Shown here: piece by piece, positions 1 through 6,163 of the stretch | How positions within the stretch are numbered: position 1 is the first letter of the stretch | How the letters are laid out: each line of letters starts with the position of its first letter | DNA from: an uncultured Flavobacteriales bacterium | GTDB lineage: Bacteria > Bacteroidota > Bacteroidia > Flavobacteriales > Vicingaceae | NCBI GenBank assembly: GCA_913052515.1 | Contig: CAJXFJ010000008.1 | Coordinates: 1-13,861 of the forward strand | Direction of reading: 5' to 3' | Length of the DNA: 13,861 bases | Position numbers and translations under genes: made by a program | The notes under the pieces: generated by a model | Seen by the model: the letters and a program-made list of their open reading frames with translations, nothing else | Told to the model about the DNA's origin: nothing | Databases searched by the model: none

Positions 1-89
1 TAAGACCCAATGTATACACTGCTATCATACTTTTCAGAACAAGCCAGCAGAGATATTGCAACTACAATTAGAAGAATTGCCTTTTTCAT
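1..89 (-). CDS. Lipoprotein, N-terminal fragment (cut by window edge)
   Basis: An ATG on the minus strand at 89-87 opens a frame that stays open to the left edge (29 full codons). It begins MKKAILLIVVAISLLACSEK: two lysines, a hydrophobic core and the lipobox L14-L15-A16-C17. This is a classic signal peptidase II signal, so the product should be an outer- or inner-membrane-anchored lipoprotein. Only the signal and about 12 mature residues are visible, so no family can be assigned. It is divergent from the protease gene starting at 252, and the 162 bases between them must hold both promoters. Confidence 0.7.
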   Translation of the reverse strand, partial: MKKAILLIVVAISLLACSEKYDSSVYIGS

Positions 90-251
90 GCTTGGAAATT
101 AACTAAATGCAGTTTAAACCGTTTTTACTTTTAGAAACATTAAGAATTAAATACTTCAACTTATTATGCTTCTTGCTTGTCGAATAAATAGCTGGTTCTA
201 ATTAAAACAATCTTTTTAAAATCTAATCGTTTACCCAAAAATCCAATAGCA
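90..251. other. Divergent intergenic region
   Basis: This AT-rich spacer separates the lipoprotein gene (-) from the protease gene (+). I found no clean TAnnTTTG element, no copy of the FNR-type palindrome seen elsewhere in the window, and no strong hairpin. A 26-codon frame at 107-187 (+) has no recognisable feature and is not called as a gene. Confidence 0.4.
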
Positions 252-1439
252 TTGAAATCATCCTACTACCTGCTACTTTCATTGTGTTTGGCATTCTTCA
301 TAAATAGCCCCGCACAAAAACAATTCATTAGATATCATTTTACCAATCAACAATATGATACCTTACCACTTATTCAGTACAATTCAAGCATTCAAGCTGA
401 AAACACAAATTTCTATTTAGGAAAAGATAGTAACATAGCAATTCTTCCCAATGCCATACCCACCCAAAACACCTACCCTCAAAGCAATTATACCTACAAA
501 GAAAGGGCGGATTTAAACTACTCCATTACTGATTTTCCTTTACGAGCAGCAATTAAAACCTTTTCCGTGGAGAATGACAGCTTAATTGATAATTGCTCTG
601 GAGTAATGATTAGTAAAAACCACATGCTCACTGCTGCTCACTGTTTAGTTTCAATAATCACAGACAGTGTGTTTGTTGATTCGCTAAAAATTTGCCCTGC
701 TTTTAATAAGGGAATAAGCAATGGAAGTTTTACTTGTACATATGCTAAACAATTTTACTATCCTGCAAACTACTCCTTTTCAGAAGACCTTGCCATTGTA
801 GAGTTAGAAGATTCCATTGGCAAAGAAACTGGTTGGGTTGGTGTTGGCTTTAATAAAAGCAATTCATTCATTTCCAATGGTTCTTTTTTTAAATTGTCTT
901 ACCCAAGTACTACCATCTCTTCTTTGGATCCAAGGGTATATAATGGCGACACCCTATTTTTTAGCCATGGAGCCATTAATCTGATTGATTCTAATTTTTT
1001 AGGAGTTAATTCTGCAAGTGGAATTCCTGGTGAAAGTGGAAGCTCCCTCATTCGTTATCAAAATGGTTTAGCGTATACCAGCTATGGAACCTTGAGCTTA
1101 TCTAATAGCTTGAGGCATAGCAGAATAAATAATTGGGAATACTATGCCATCAAAACCTTTATTCAATCTTCCATTTTATCCTCAACTGGAACCGTTTTGA
1201 AAACAGATCAGAACATATCTGTTTTTCCAAATCCTGCTCAAGAGATGCTTCATATTTCAATCCCCAAACAGTCAACATATAACGTTCGTTTGCTTTCAAT
1301 AAAAGGGCAACTACTTTTTAGAGAAACTATACATATATCAGATTATACCATTAATCTTTCAGACTTTCCAAAAGGAACTTATATCCTTCAAATCGAAAAT
1401 GAAAGTTCTAGAACTATTAAAAAAATTGTAAAGTTCTAG
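252..1439 (+). CDS. Secreted trypsin-like serine protease with T9SS sorting domain
   Basis: The 395-residue product starts with a Sec signal peptide (about residues 1-21, hydrophobic core 6-17, ending near SPAQ). A chymotrypsin-fold protease domain follows, about 95-305. The catalytic triad can be read as H130 in TAAHC, D179 in EDLAIVEL and S262 in GESGSS. The usual GDSGGP is altered here to G-E-S-G-S. Residues about 318-395 form a Por-secretion type A domain: SVFPNPA at its start, KGxYILQI in the middle and a basic KKIVKF end. Such domains direct export across the outer membrane by the type IX system and are then removed. The start is TTG at 252; no ATG lies upstream in frame and the signal peptide needs this start. 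The stop overlaps the stop of the convergent TetR gene. Substrate unknown; activity is inferred from the intact triad. Confidence 0.85.
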   Translation: MKSSYYLLLSLCLAFFINSPAQKQFIRYHFTNQQYDTLPLIQYNSSIQAENTNFYLGKDSNIAILPNAIPTQNTYPQSNYTYKERADLNYSITDFPLRAAIKTFSVENDSLIDNCSGVMISKNHMLTAAHCLVSIITDSVFVDSLKICPAFNKGISNGSFTCTYAKQFYYPANYSFSEDLAIVELEDSIGKETGWVGVGFNKSNSFISNGSFFKLSYPSTTISSLDPRVYNGDTLFFSHGAINLIDSNFLGVNSASGIPGESGSSLIRYQNGLAYTSYGTLSLSNSLRHSRINNWEYYAIKTFIQSSILSSTGTVLKTDQNISVFPNPAQEMLHISIPKQSTYNVRLLSIKGQLLFRETIHISDYTINLSDFPKGTYILQIENESSRTIKKIVKF

Positions 1440-2017
1440 TCTAATATAGAAAGTGTAGTAGAAACCGTTTTCATCAAATTCTCCTTAAGTGGATTTAATT
1501 TAGAAGTCGCCAATAAGCCACACTGAAAAGCGTATAATGTTTGAGCAATTCCTTCAATATCTTTATGTGCTGCTAATTGGCCTTTACTCTTGCCATATTC
1601 CAAATAGGTGCGAAACATTTTTAAGTGAAGCTCTCTTGTTTCTAGCAAACTTGCCCGAATTTCTTCTGAACTGTTTGCAAGCTCAACGGTGGTATTTAGA
1701 TGAAAGCAAGAATTTGATTTATCATCTTTCAAAGCCGCATCCACAAAGTATTCAAACATTACATAAAGCCCTTGTCTAATATCTGTATAGTAATATAGAA
1801 TAGACGAAACCTCTTTGGTTTCTGCTGTCTGATAACTCTCTAAAGCTTTAGCAAATAGTTGATCTTTGCCCCCGTAGGTATCATACATACTGGCTCTATT
1901 TATTCCTAAAGTATCCACTAAATCTTGCATAGAAGTAGCGTAATATCCTTTTTCCCAAAAAAGGTTTTTAGCCTTTTCTAAAACCTCAGCAGGATCAAAA
2001 TTTTTAGTTCTTGGCAT
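1436..2017 (-). CDS. TetR/AcrR-family transcriptional regulator
   Basis: The 193-residue protein has a TetR N-terminal helix-turn-helix. Helices 1-3 cover about residues 8-52: FWEKGYYATSMQDLVDTLG is followed by the recognition segment INRASMYDTYGGKDQLF. The rest (about 60-193) is an alpha-helical ligand-binding and dimerisation domain with the SCFHLNTTVEL stretch typical of one large TetR subgroup. The ATG at 2017 gives a standard short N-terminus. No effector-like pump or enzyme is adjacent in the same direction, so the target cannot be inferred. It lies between the convergent protease gene and the FNR-like gene, which has the same orientation and ends 77 bases upstream. That spacer contains TATTTTTA on the minus strand, which resembles a weak -7 element. 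Confidence 0.9.
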   Translation of the reverse strand: MPRTKNFDPAEVLEKAKNLFWEKGYYATSMQDLVDTLGINRASMYDTYGGKDQLFAKALESYQTAETKEVSSILYYYTDIRQGLYVMFEYFVDAALKDDKSNSCFHLNTTVELANSSEEIRASLLETRELHLKMFRTYLEYGKSKGQLAAHKDIEGIAQTLYAFQCGLLATSKLNPLKENLMKTVSTTLSILD

Positions 2018-2094
2018 AACAATCGTTTGCCTAAAAATACCATTTTGGAATGCTTATTATAAAAAGAGGGAATAAAACTTATTAACGACTTACA

Positions 2095-2802
2095 CTAGTC
2101 AATTAAGTCTGCTAAAACAACCAATCCGTGAATATCTAGTAACTTAATCCGCTTACCTTCTAAGGCAATTAGTTTTTCTTTTTTTAATTCAGCAAGCAAA
2201 CGAATTACGGCTTCTGTGGCGGTTCCAACCATATTGGCTATCTCTTCACGACTTAGTTTTACGTCAATGCAATTTTCTTCATCAAGTCCAAAAGTTTCCT
2301 TCAACCAAAGTAACATTTCAGCTAAACGTTGTTTGGTAGTTTTTTGAGCCATATCCGTAATTAATCGAGAAGCATTATCCCAATTTTTTGCCGTTAACTC
2401 TAGCATTTTGAGGCTAAAATTGGGCTCCAAACGAATCAACTCAAAAAAGTTTCTAGCAGGAATAAAACAAACAGCTGAATCTTCTAAGGTAGTAGCTGTA
2501 GCACTAAGTGGACGTTTACTGAGCATAGAGTTATAACCAATGATATCGCCAGCAGTGGCAAAACGAACAATTTGCTCTTTTCCACTTGGCCCCATTTTAC
2601 TCAGCTTAATTTTCCCTTTGTTCACACAAAATATCCCTCTAGAAATACTTCCTTCCTTAAAAATTTGCTCTCCTTTTACATAAAAATCACAACTTTTATC
2701 GGAATCTAAATCAATTAACTGGCTGCTATTTAAGCTACAAAAAACTGACTTGTGTCTAGAACCACAAGTTGCGCATTCGGGGGTATGTAGCTTTTCGCTC
2801 AT
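2095..2802 (-). CDS. fnr: FNR-like [4Fe-4S] oxygen-sensing regulator (Crp/Fnr family)
   Basis: This 235-residue protein has a cyclic-nucleotide-binding-like sensor domain (about 30-140), a dimerisation helix and a C-terminal winged helix (about 155-230). Four cysteines match the Fe-S ligands of E. coli FNR: C10, C13 and C22 (CATCG...FC) and C112 in DSAVCFIP, aligning with C20, C23, C29 and C122. This supports true oxygen sensing rather than a CRP- or Dnr-like role. The recognition helix reads TATEAVIRLL: the Glu and Arg of FNR's E-x-x-S-R are kept, but Ser is Ile (E197, I200, R201). I prefer the ATG at 2802 over the one at 2826. It leaves nine residues before the first Cys, as is usual, and keeps the palindrome at 2814-2825 outside the coding region. 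The gene is divergent from ccoI and likely controls the cco island. Confidence 0.85.
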   Translation of the reverse strand: MSEKLHTPECATCGSRHKSVFCSLNSSQLIDLDSDKSCDFYVKGEQIFKEGSISRGIFCVNKGKIKLSKMGPSGKEQIVRFATAGDIIGYNSMLSKRPLSATATTLEDSAVCFIPARNFFELIRLEPNFSLKMLELTAKNWDNASRLITDMAQKTTKQRLAEMLLWLKETFGLDEENCIDVKLSREEIANMVGTATEAVIRLLAELKKEKLIALEGKRIKLLDIHGLVVLADLID

Positions 2803-2813
2803 AGGTGAAGATA

Positions 2814-2825
2814 TGACAAATATCA
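2814..2825. promoter_or_regulatory. FNR-type box between fnr and ccoI
   Basis: TGACAAATATCA differs by one base from the perfect TGAT-N4-ATCA boxes at 5288 and 5917. On the plus strand a perfect -7 element TAACTTTG ends at 2844, only 24.5 bases from the box centre, so the box would sit near -30 of the ccoI promoter rather than at -41. On the minus strand the box overlaps a GATATTTG element 15 bases before the preferred fnr start. It could therefore repress fnr (autoregulation) as well as touch ccoI. Binding and direction of effect are inferred. Confidence 0.55.
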
Positions 2826-2836
2826 TACTTTGCTAC

Positions 2837-2844
2837 TAACTTTG
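2837..2844 (+). promoter_or_regulatory. -7 promoter element for ccoI
   Basis: TAACTTTG is an exact match to the Bacteroidota housekeeping -7 motif TAnnTTTG. Transcription would start near 2849, about 24 bases before the candidate ccoI start at 2873. That leader is close in length to the one predicted for the next gene. Confidence 0.5.
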
Positions 2845-2869
2845 AAAGGAAATTCGCAGAAGAATTTAG

Positions 2870-2929
2870 ACGATCAAAAAGGAAGATAAAAATAGCGCTA
2901 CGACTTGTTATCATTGTGGAGATGATTGC
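2870..2929 (+). other. ccoI: Probable unannotated N-terminal coding extension of ccoI
   Basis: The ccoI frame is open upstream of the TTG at 2930, back to a TAG at 2867-2869. The translation of 2906-2929 is CYHCGDDC, the first half of the metal-binding domain (ATPase-cat_bd, PF12156) usual in Bacteroidota CcoI. Its second half, FCCQGCK, lies just after 2930. The stretch 2870-2929 contains no ATG, GTG or TTG in frame. The best-placed candidate start is ATC at 2873, giving a product beginning (M)KKEDKNSATTCYHCG. Alternatives are a one-base error in the A5 run at 2876-2880, which would join this frame to a TTG start at 2842, or a base error turning ATG into ATC. Confidence 0.65.
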
Positions 2930-5290
2930 TTGAGTGACTCCATTGTAAAAGATGATAAATCATTCTGTTGCCAAGGGTGCAAAACAGTGTATGAAATACT
3001 TCATGAAAATGATTTATGCGATTACTATACCCTAGAAAATACACCAGGAATTAGTCCGAAAGCGAAAAGCCAAAGTAAATTTGAATACTTAGAACATGCT
3101 AGCATTCAAGAAGAACTATTGGACTTTCAAGATGACACATTGAGCAAAGTTCAATTTTATTTACCGCAAATACACTGCAGCTCTTGTTTATGGCTGCTTG
3201 AAAACCTTTATAAACTAAACTCTGGGGTAACACAAAGCCGGGTAAACTTTGTAAAAAAAGAAGTGTATCTCACCTTTCTGCATCAAGAGATTAGCTTGCG
3301 TCAATTGGTTGAACTTTTAGCAAGTTTGGGTTACGAGCCAAGCATAACGCTTGACCAACTGAAGTCTGAACGAAAAAAGCCAATTAGCAAACGGTTGATT
3401 TATCAAGTTGGACTTGCCGGCTTTGCTTTTGGGAACATCATGCTTCTAAGTTTGCCTGAATACTTTGGTTTCGATGAACGAAGCTTAAAAGAGTTTGCCC
3501 ATTGGTTTGCTTGGTTAAACTTGATTTTAGCGACTCCTGTAGCCTTTTATAGCGGTCAAGATTATTTTAAATCGGCTTGGACTAGCTTAAAGCGAAAACG
3601 CTTAAACATAGATGTTCCCATTGCCATTGGTGTTCTTGTACTTTATTTAAGAAGCTTTTATGAAATTGTAACCCAAACTGGTGCAGGTTATTTCGATTCT
3701 TTATGTGGATTGCTTTTCTTCTTACTTCTTGGAAGAATTTTTCAAGAAAAAGTATACCATCAACTTTCATTTGAAAGAGATTACCGTTCGTATTTCCCCA
3801 TTTCCATTAACCGCATATCGAATCAAGTGGAGGAGAGTGTTCCTGTTCAAGAAATCAAAAAAGGAGATAAAATCATTATTCGAAATAGTGAATTGATTCC
3901 GGTTGATGGTTTCTTAATTGAAGGCATTGGAAACATTGATAATAGTTTTGCAACGGGCGAGTCTGAGCCCATAAAAAAAGAATTAGGTAGTAAAGTTTAT
4001 GCAGGTGGAAGACAACTTGGAAGTTCCATTGTACTAGAAGTGATCAGACCCTTGGAACAAAGCAAACTTACCCGGCTTTGGAGTGAACATGCCGAACAGA
4101 GACAAAACACAAAAGAACAAGTCAGTTTCTCAGATTTGACCGATGAAATATCGCATTGGTTTACGCCCATCATTCTGCTCATTGCACTTGTTGCAGGAGG
4201 ATATCACTTTCAATATGGAATCGGGCATGCTTTAGAAGTGATGAGCGCTATTCTCATAGTTGCCTGTCCATGTGCCCTAGCCTTAGCTGCACCTTTTACC
4301 TTTGGGCACGCCATGCGTTATTTAGGAAGACTAAATTGCTACCTAAGAGAAGCAAGCGTTATTGAGCGCTTGGCTAAAATCAATCACATTATTTTCGATA
4401 AAACAGGAACCTTGACTTATGGACAAAACAAAAAAGTAAGTTATCGAGGTAAGGCCTTGAACAAAGAACAAGAACAAGCTATTCAAGTAATCTTTTCACA
4501 AAGTAATCACCCACTAAGTCGAATCATTGCCGATCACTTACCTATTGCAGAATGTACTACTCTTTCAAAATTTCAAGAAATAGAAGGTAAAGGGTTAGTG
4601 GCAAGTATAAACGAAAACACTTACCGACTTGGTGCTGTAAGTTGGTTAAATCAGGCAGCAGATAATCACAATCAAGACACGAGTGTTGGTGTAGAAATTA
4701 ACAAGGACTATCTCGGCACTTTTCTTATCAAAAACGAATACCGAAGAGGTTTAAAAGCTTTGTTACAAAAGTTAAATCAGACTTTCAAACTATCAATGAT
4801 TTCCGGAGATCATAGCGGTCAAGAAGAAACTTTGAAAGCGTACTTTCCTTCAAATAGTACACTTTTATTTGAGCAAAGCCCTGAAGACAAATTAAACTAC
4901 ATTAAAGCAAGTAAACAAAAAGGAGACAATTGCTTAATGATTGGGGATGGACTTAACGATGCAGGAGCTTTGCTAGAAAGTAATGTAGGAGTTTCCATTG
5001 CAGAAAATGTCAACGCCTTCTCTCCTGCCTGTGATATCATTTTAAGTGCAGATCGATTTGAAGAAATTGAAAACATTTTAAAGTTTGCAAAGCGCAGTAA
5101 GCAGATTGTCATCATCAGTTTTATCATTTCATTTCTCTATAATGCGGTAGGTTTAGCCTTTGCCGTACAAGGGCTACTTAGTCCTGTATTTGCCGCTATT
5201 TTAATGCCCGTAAGTTCTATTTCGGTTGTTAGTTTCGTGAGTTTAGCTACTTGGCTTTTGTATCACAATGCTTTTCAAAAACAAAGCTGA
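2930..5290 (+). CDS. ccoI: Copper-exporting P1B-type ATPase for cbb3 oxidase assembly (CcoI/FixI)
   Basis: CcoI moves Cu+ out of the cytoplasm to supply the CuB site of cbb3 oxidase. Counting from the TTG at 2930 (786 residues), the order is: a cysteine-rich metal-binding domain (FCCQGC, 12-17, with CYHCGDDC upstream of this start); an HMA-like domain with IHCSSC (81-86); membrane helices about 155-290; actuator loop TGES (342-345); the CPC ion-path motif (446-448); the phosphorylation site D490 in DKTGT; the HP motif (527-528); GDGLND (672-677); and MPVSS (759-763) in the last helix, typical of Cu+-specific P1B-1 pumps. All catalytic motifs are intact. TTG 2930 is only the nearest conventional start; coding very probably begins near 2873. 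The TGA stop lies within the next FNR box. The gene stands first in the island rather than after ccoH. Confidence 0.93.
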   Translation: MSDSIVKDDKSFCCQGCKTVYEILHENDLCDYYTLENTPGISPKAKSQSKFEYLEHASIQEELLDFQDDTLSKVQFYLPQIHCSSCLWLLENLYKLNSGVTQSRVNFVKKEVYLTFLHQEISLRQLVELLASLGYEPSITLDQLKSERKKPISKRLIYQVGLAGFAFGNIMLLSLPEYFGFDERSLKEFAHWFAWLNLILATPVAFYSGQDYFKSAWTSLKRKRLNIDVPIAIGVLVLYLRSFYEIVTQTGAGYFDSLCGLLFFLLLGRIFQEKVYHQLSFERDYRSYFPISINRISNQVEESVPVQEIKKGDKIIIRNSELIPVDGFLIEGIGNIDNSFATGESEPIKKELGSKVYAGGRQLGSSIVLEVIRPLEQSKLTRLWSEHAEQRQNTKEQVSFSDLTDEISHWFTPIILLIALVAGGYHFQYGIGHALEVMSAILIVACPCALALAAPFTFGHAMRYLGRLNCYLREASVIERLAKINHIIFDKTGTLTYGQNKKVSYRGKALNKEQEQAIQVIFSQSNHPLSRIIADHLPIAECTTLSKFQEIEGKGLVASINENTYRLGAVSWLNQAADNHNQDTSVGVEINKDYLGTFLIKNEYRRGLKALLQKLNQTFKLSMISGDHSGQEETLKAYFPSNSTLLFEQSPEDKLNYIKASKQKGDNCLMIGDGLNDAGALLESNVGVSIAENVNAFSPACDIILSADRFEEIENILKFAKRSKQIVIISFIISFLYNAVGLAFAVQGLLSPVFAAILMPVSSISVVSFVSLATWLLYHNAFQKQS

Positions 5291-5299
5291 TAAATATCA
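5288..5299. promoter_or_regulatory. FNR-type box upstream of the cysteine-dioxygenase-like gene
   Basis: TGATAAATATCA is a TGAT-N4-ATCA dyad that overlaps the ccoI stop codon. Its centre (5293.5) is 36.5 bases before the last G of the -7 element TAGCTTTG, placing it at about -41 of the predicted start site. That is the class II activator position known for FNR. No -33 element is evident, as expected for an activator-dependent promoter. An identical 12-mer with identical spacing occurs at 5917. Confidence 0.75.
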
Positions 5300-5322
5300 T
5301 TTTTATAGCCTAAAAACTGACC

Positions 5323-5330
5323 TAGCTTTG
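5323..5330 (+). promoter_or_regulatory. -7 promoter element for the cysteine-dioxygenase-like gene
   Basis: TAGCTTTG matches TAnnTTTG exactly. The predicted transcript starts near 5335, giving a leader of about 22 bases before the ATG at 5357. Confidence 0.6.
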
Positions 5331-5352
5331 GTTATATAATTTAAAACCAAAG
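5326..5352. repeat. Inverted repeat overlapping promoter and leader
   Basis: CTTTGGTT (5326-5333) and AACCAAAG (5345-5352) are perfect 8-base inverted arms around an 11-base spacer, ending four bases before the start codon. The left arm includes the TTTG of the -7 element, so a transcript starting near 5335 would carry only the right arm. A protein operator is therefore likelier than an RNA hairpin. Confidence 0.5.
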
Positions 5353-5356
5353 TAAT

Positions 5357-5893
5357 ATGGGATTAGCAGATATTGAAAGCATTGAGCAATTAAAAAAAAG
5401 CTTAAACCTCGGTCCAGGTTATGGAGGCTACAATGAATTAATTAAAGCGATTAAAATTCCTCATTCGGAATGGGAAAAAAACTATTTGTGGAAGGATGAA
5501 AACTACACGAGAAATTGCATTTCTTCTTGTGATGGTTATGAGCTTATTTTAATGTGTTGGAAAGAAAGGCAAGCCTCTCCCATTCACAGTTACGATTTTC
5601 AAGAAGGCTGGATTAAAGTTTTAGAAGGAGAATTGACCATAGAAACCTATGAGGTAGATCAAGAAACAAAAGACTATCGTTTACAAGAAGCCATGCATAT
5701 TGTTGAAGGCGAATCAACTTATTTAAATGACAACATGGGTTACCACCGAGTTTTGAATTCAAAAAAAGGGAATACAACAAGTCTTCATTTACATATAGAA
5801 AAGGTGAAACAATGGACAGTTTTAGATGAAGAGAAGCATGAATTCAAAACTATCACCCCACAAATTGACTCTAAAAGCGCTGATTGCGAATAG
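5357..5893 (+). CDS. Cysteine dioxygenase-like cupin
   Basis: The 178-residue protein aligns by eye to type I cysteine dioxygenase (CDO), which oxidises L-cysteine to cysteine sulfinate using O2 and non-haem iron. Shared blocks are YTRN (50-53; R52 matches the substrate-carboxylate Arg60 of rat CDO), the strand ELILMCW, SPIHSYDFQEGWIKVLEGEL (74-93), YLNDNMGYHRVLN (122-134) and SLHL (142-145). Relative to rat CDO, H77 and H130 match ligands His86 and His140, but ligand His88 is Y79. Cys93 is G84, as in many bacterial forms. Ser153 and His155 are kept (S142, H144), while Tyr157 is H146. Activity is therefore uncertain; it may be a divergent thiol dioxygenase with another substrate. It has its own FNR box and promoter and lies between ccoI and ccoS, an unexpected place. 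The ATG at 5357 fits the promoter spacing. Confidence 0.75.
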   Translation: MGLADIESIEQLKKSLNLGPGYGGYNELIKAIKIPHSEWEKNYLWKDENYTRNCISSCDGYELILMCWKERQASPIHSYDFQEGWIKVLEGELTIETYEVDQETKDYRLQEAMHIVEGESTYLNDNMGYHRVLNSKKGNTTSLHLHIEKVKQWTVLDEEKHEFKTITPQIDSKSADCE

Positions 5894-5916
5894 GTTTAAC
5901 AATTTTTTAGAATTAC

Positions 5917-5928
5917 TGATAAATATCA
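5917..5928. promoter_or_regulatory. FNR-type box upstream of ccoS-ccoNOQP
   Basis: TGATAAATATCA is identical to the box at 5288-5299, including the C before it and the T-run after it. The centre (5922.5) is 36.5 bases before the last G of CACCTTTG, the same geometry as the upstream copy. This is the likely oxygen-responsive switch for the structural oxidase operon, acting as an activator site near -41. Confidence 0.78.
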
Positions 5929-5951
5929 TTTTTTACCCATTTCGCAAAGTT

Positions 5952-5959
5952 CACCTTTG
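5952..5959 (+). promoter_or_regulatory. -7 promoter element for ccoS-ccoNOQP
   Basis: CACCTTTG differs from TAnnTTTG only at the first base. The spacing from the FNR box equals that of the promoter at 5323. The predicted start near 5964 leaves a leader of about 12 bases before the ccoS ATG. Confidence 0.5.
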
Positions 5960-5975
5960 TTCAAAATAAATTACC

Positions 5976-6155
5976 ATGAGTGTACTAATTCTTCTCATAC
6001 TAGCCAGTTTAGCAGTTGCCATCATCTTTTTGCTGGCATTTATTTGGTCAGTTAAAAACGGACAGTATGAAGATGACTACACGCCATCGGTGAGAATGCT
6101 TTTTGATAATAAGAAACACACAAACCTTAATCAGGATAAATCCACTAATCAATAA
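5976..6155 (+). CDS. ccoS: cbb3 oxidase maturation protein CcoS (59 aa)
   Basis: This small gene encodes 59 residues starting MSVLILLILASLAVAIIFLL. It has one membrane helix (about 3-24) followed by the CcoS signature: AFIWSVKNGQYEDDYTPSVR, then MLFD (21-44). The aromatic-rich helix end, GQYxD and R-x-L-F-D correspond to the GQFDD...R-I-L pattern of CcoS/FixS. CcoS is needed for inserting haem or copper into the catalytic subunit in bacteria where it has been studied. The polar tail 45-59 is variable in the family. The ATG at 5976 follows the FNR-box promoter, and the stop lies eight bases before ccoNO, so this gene opens the oxidase operon. In Proteobacteria ccoS usually follows ccoI. Confidence 0.88.
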   Translation: MSVLILLILASLAVAIIFLLAFIWSVKNGQYEDDYTPSVRMLFDNKKHTNLNQDKSTNQ

Positions 6156-6163
6156 TTACGATC

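Noticed and set aside
23..33. TATCATACTTT repeated at 2821-2831, suggesting a further regulatory site
   Set aside because: The first copy lies inside the lipoprotein coding frame and lacks the other half of the palindrome, so it is probably chance.
107..187. 26-codon ATG frame on the plus strand in the first intergenic region
   Set aside because: Very short, no recognisable motif and no promoter element. Indistinguishable from a chance frame in AT-rich DNA.
1537..1779. 80-codon open frame on the plus strand opposite the TetR gene
   Set aside because: Shadow of the TetR coding strand, with no domain, signal or promoter. The minus-strand frame is a clear TetR protein.
4156..4365. 69-codon Cys/Ser-rich frame inside ccoI
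   Set aside because: Out-of-frame shadow of the conserved helix and CPC region of ccoI, whose motifs are intact in the main frame.
5894..5916. Terminator after the cysteine-dioxygenase-like gene, suggested by a T-run
   Set aside because: The T6 run has no stem before it. The short gap is better explained as sequence leading to the FNR box.
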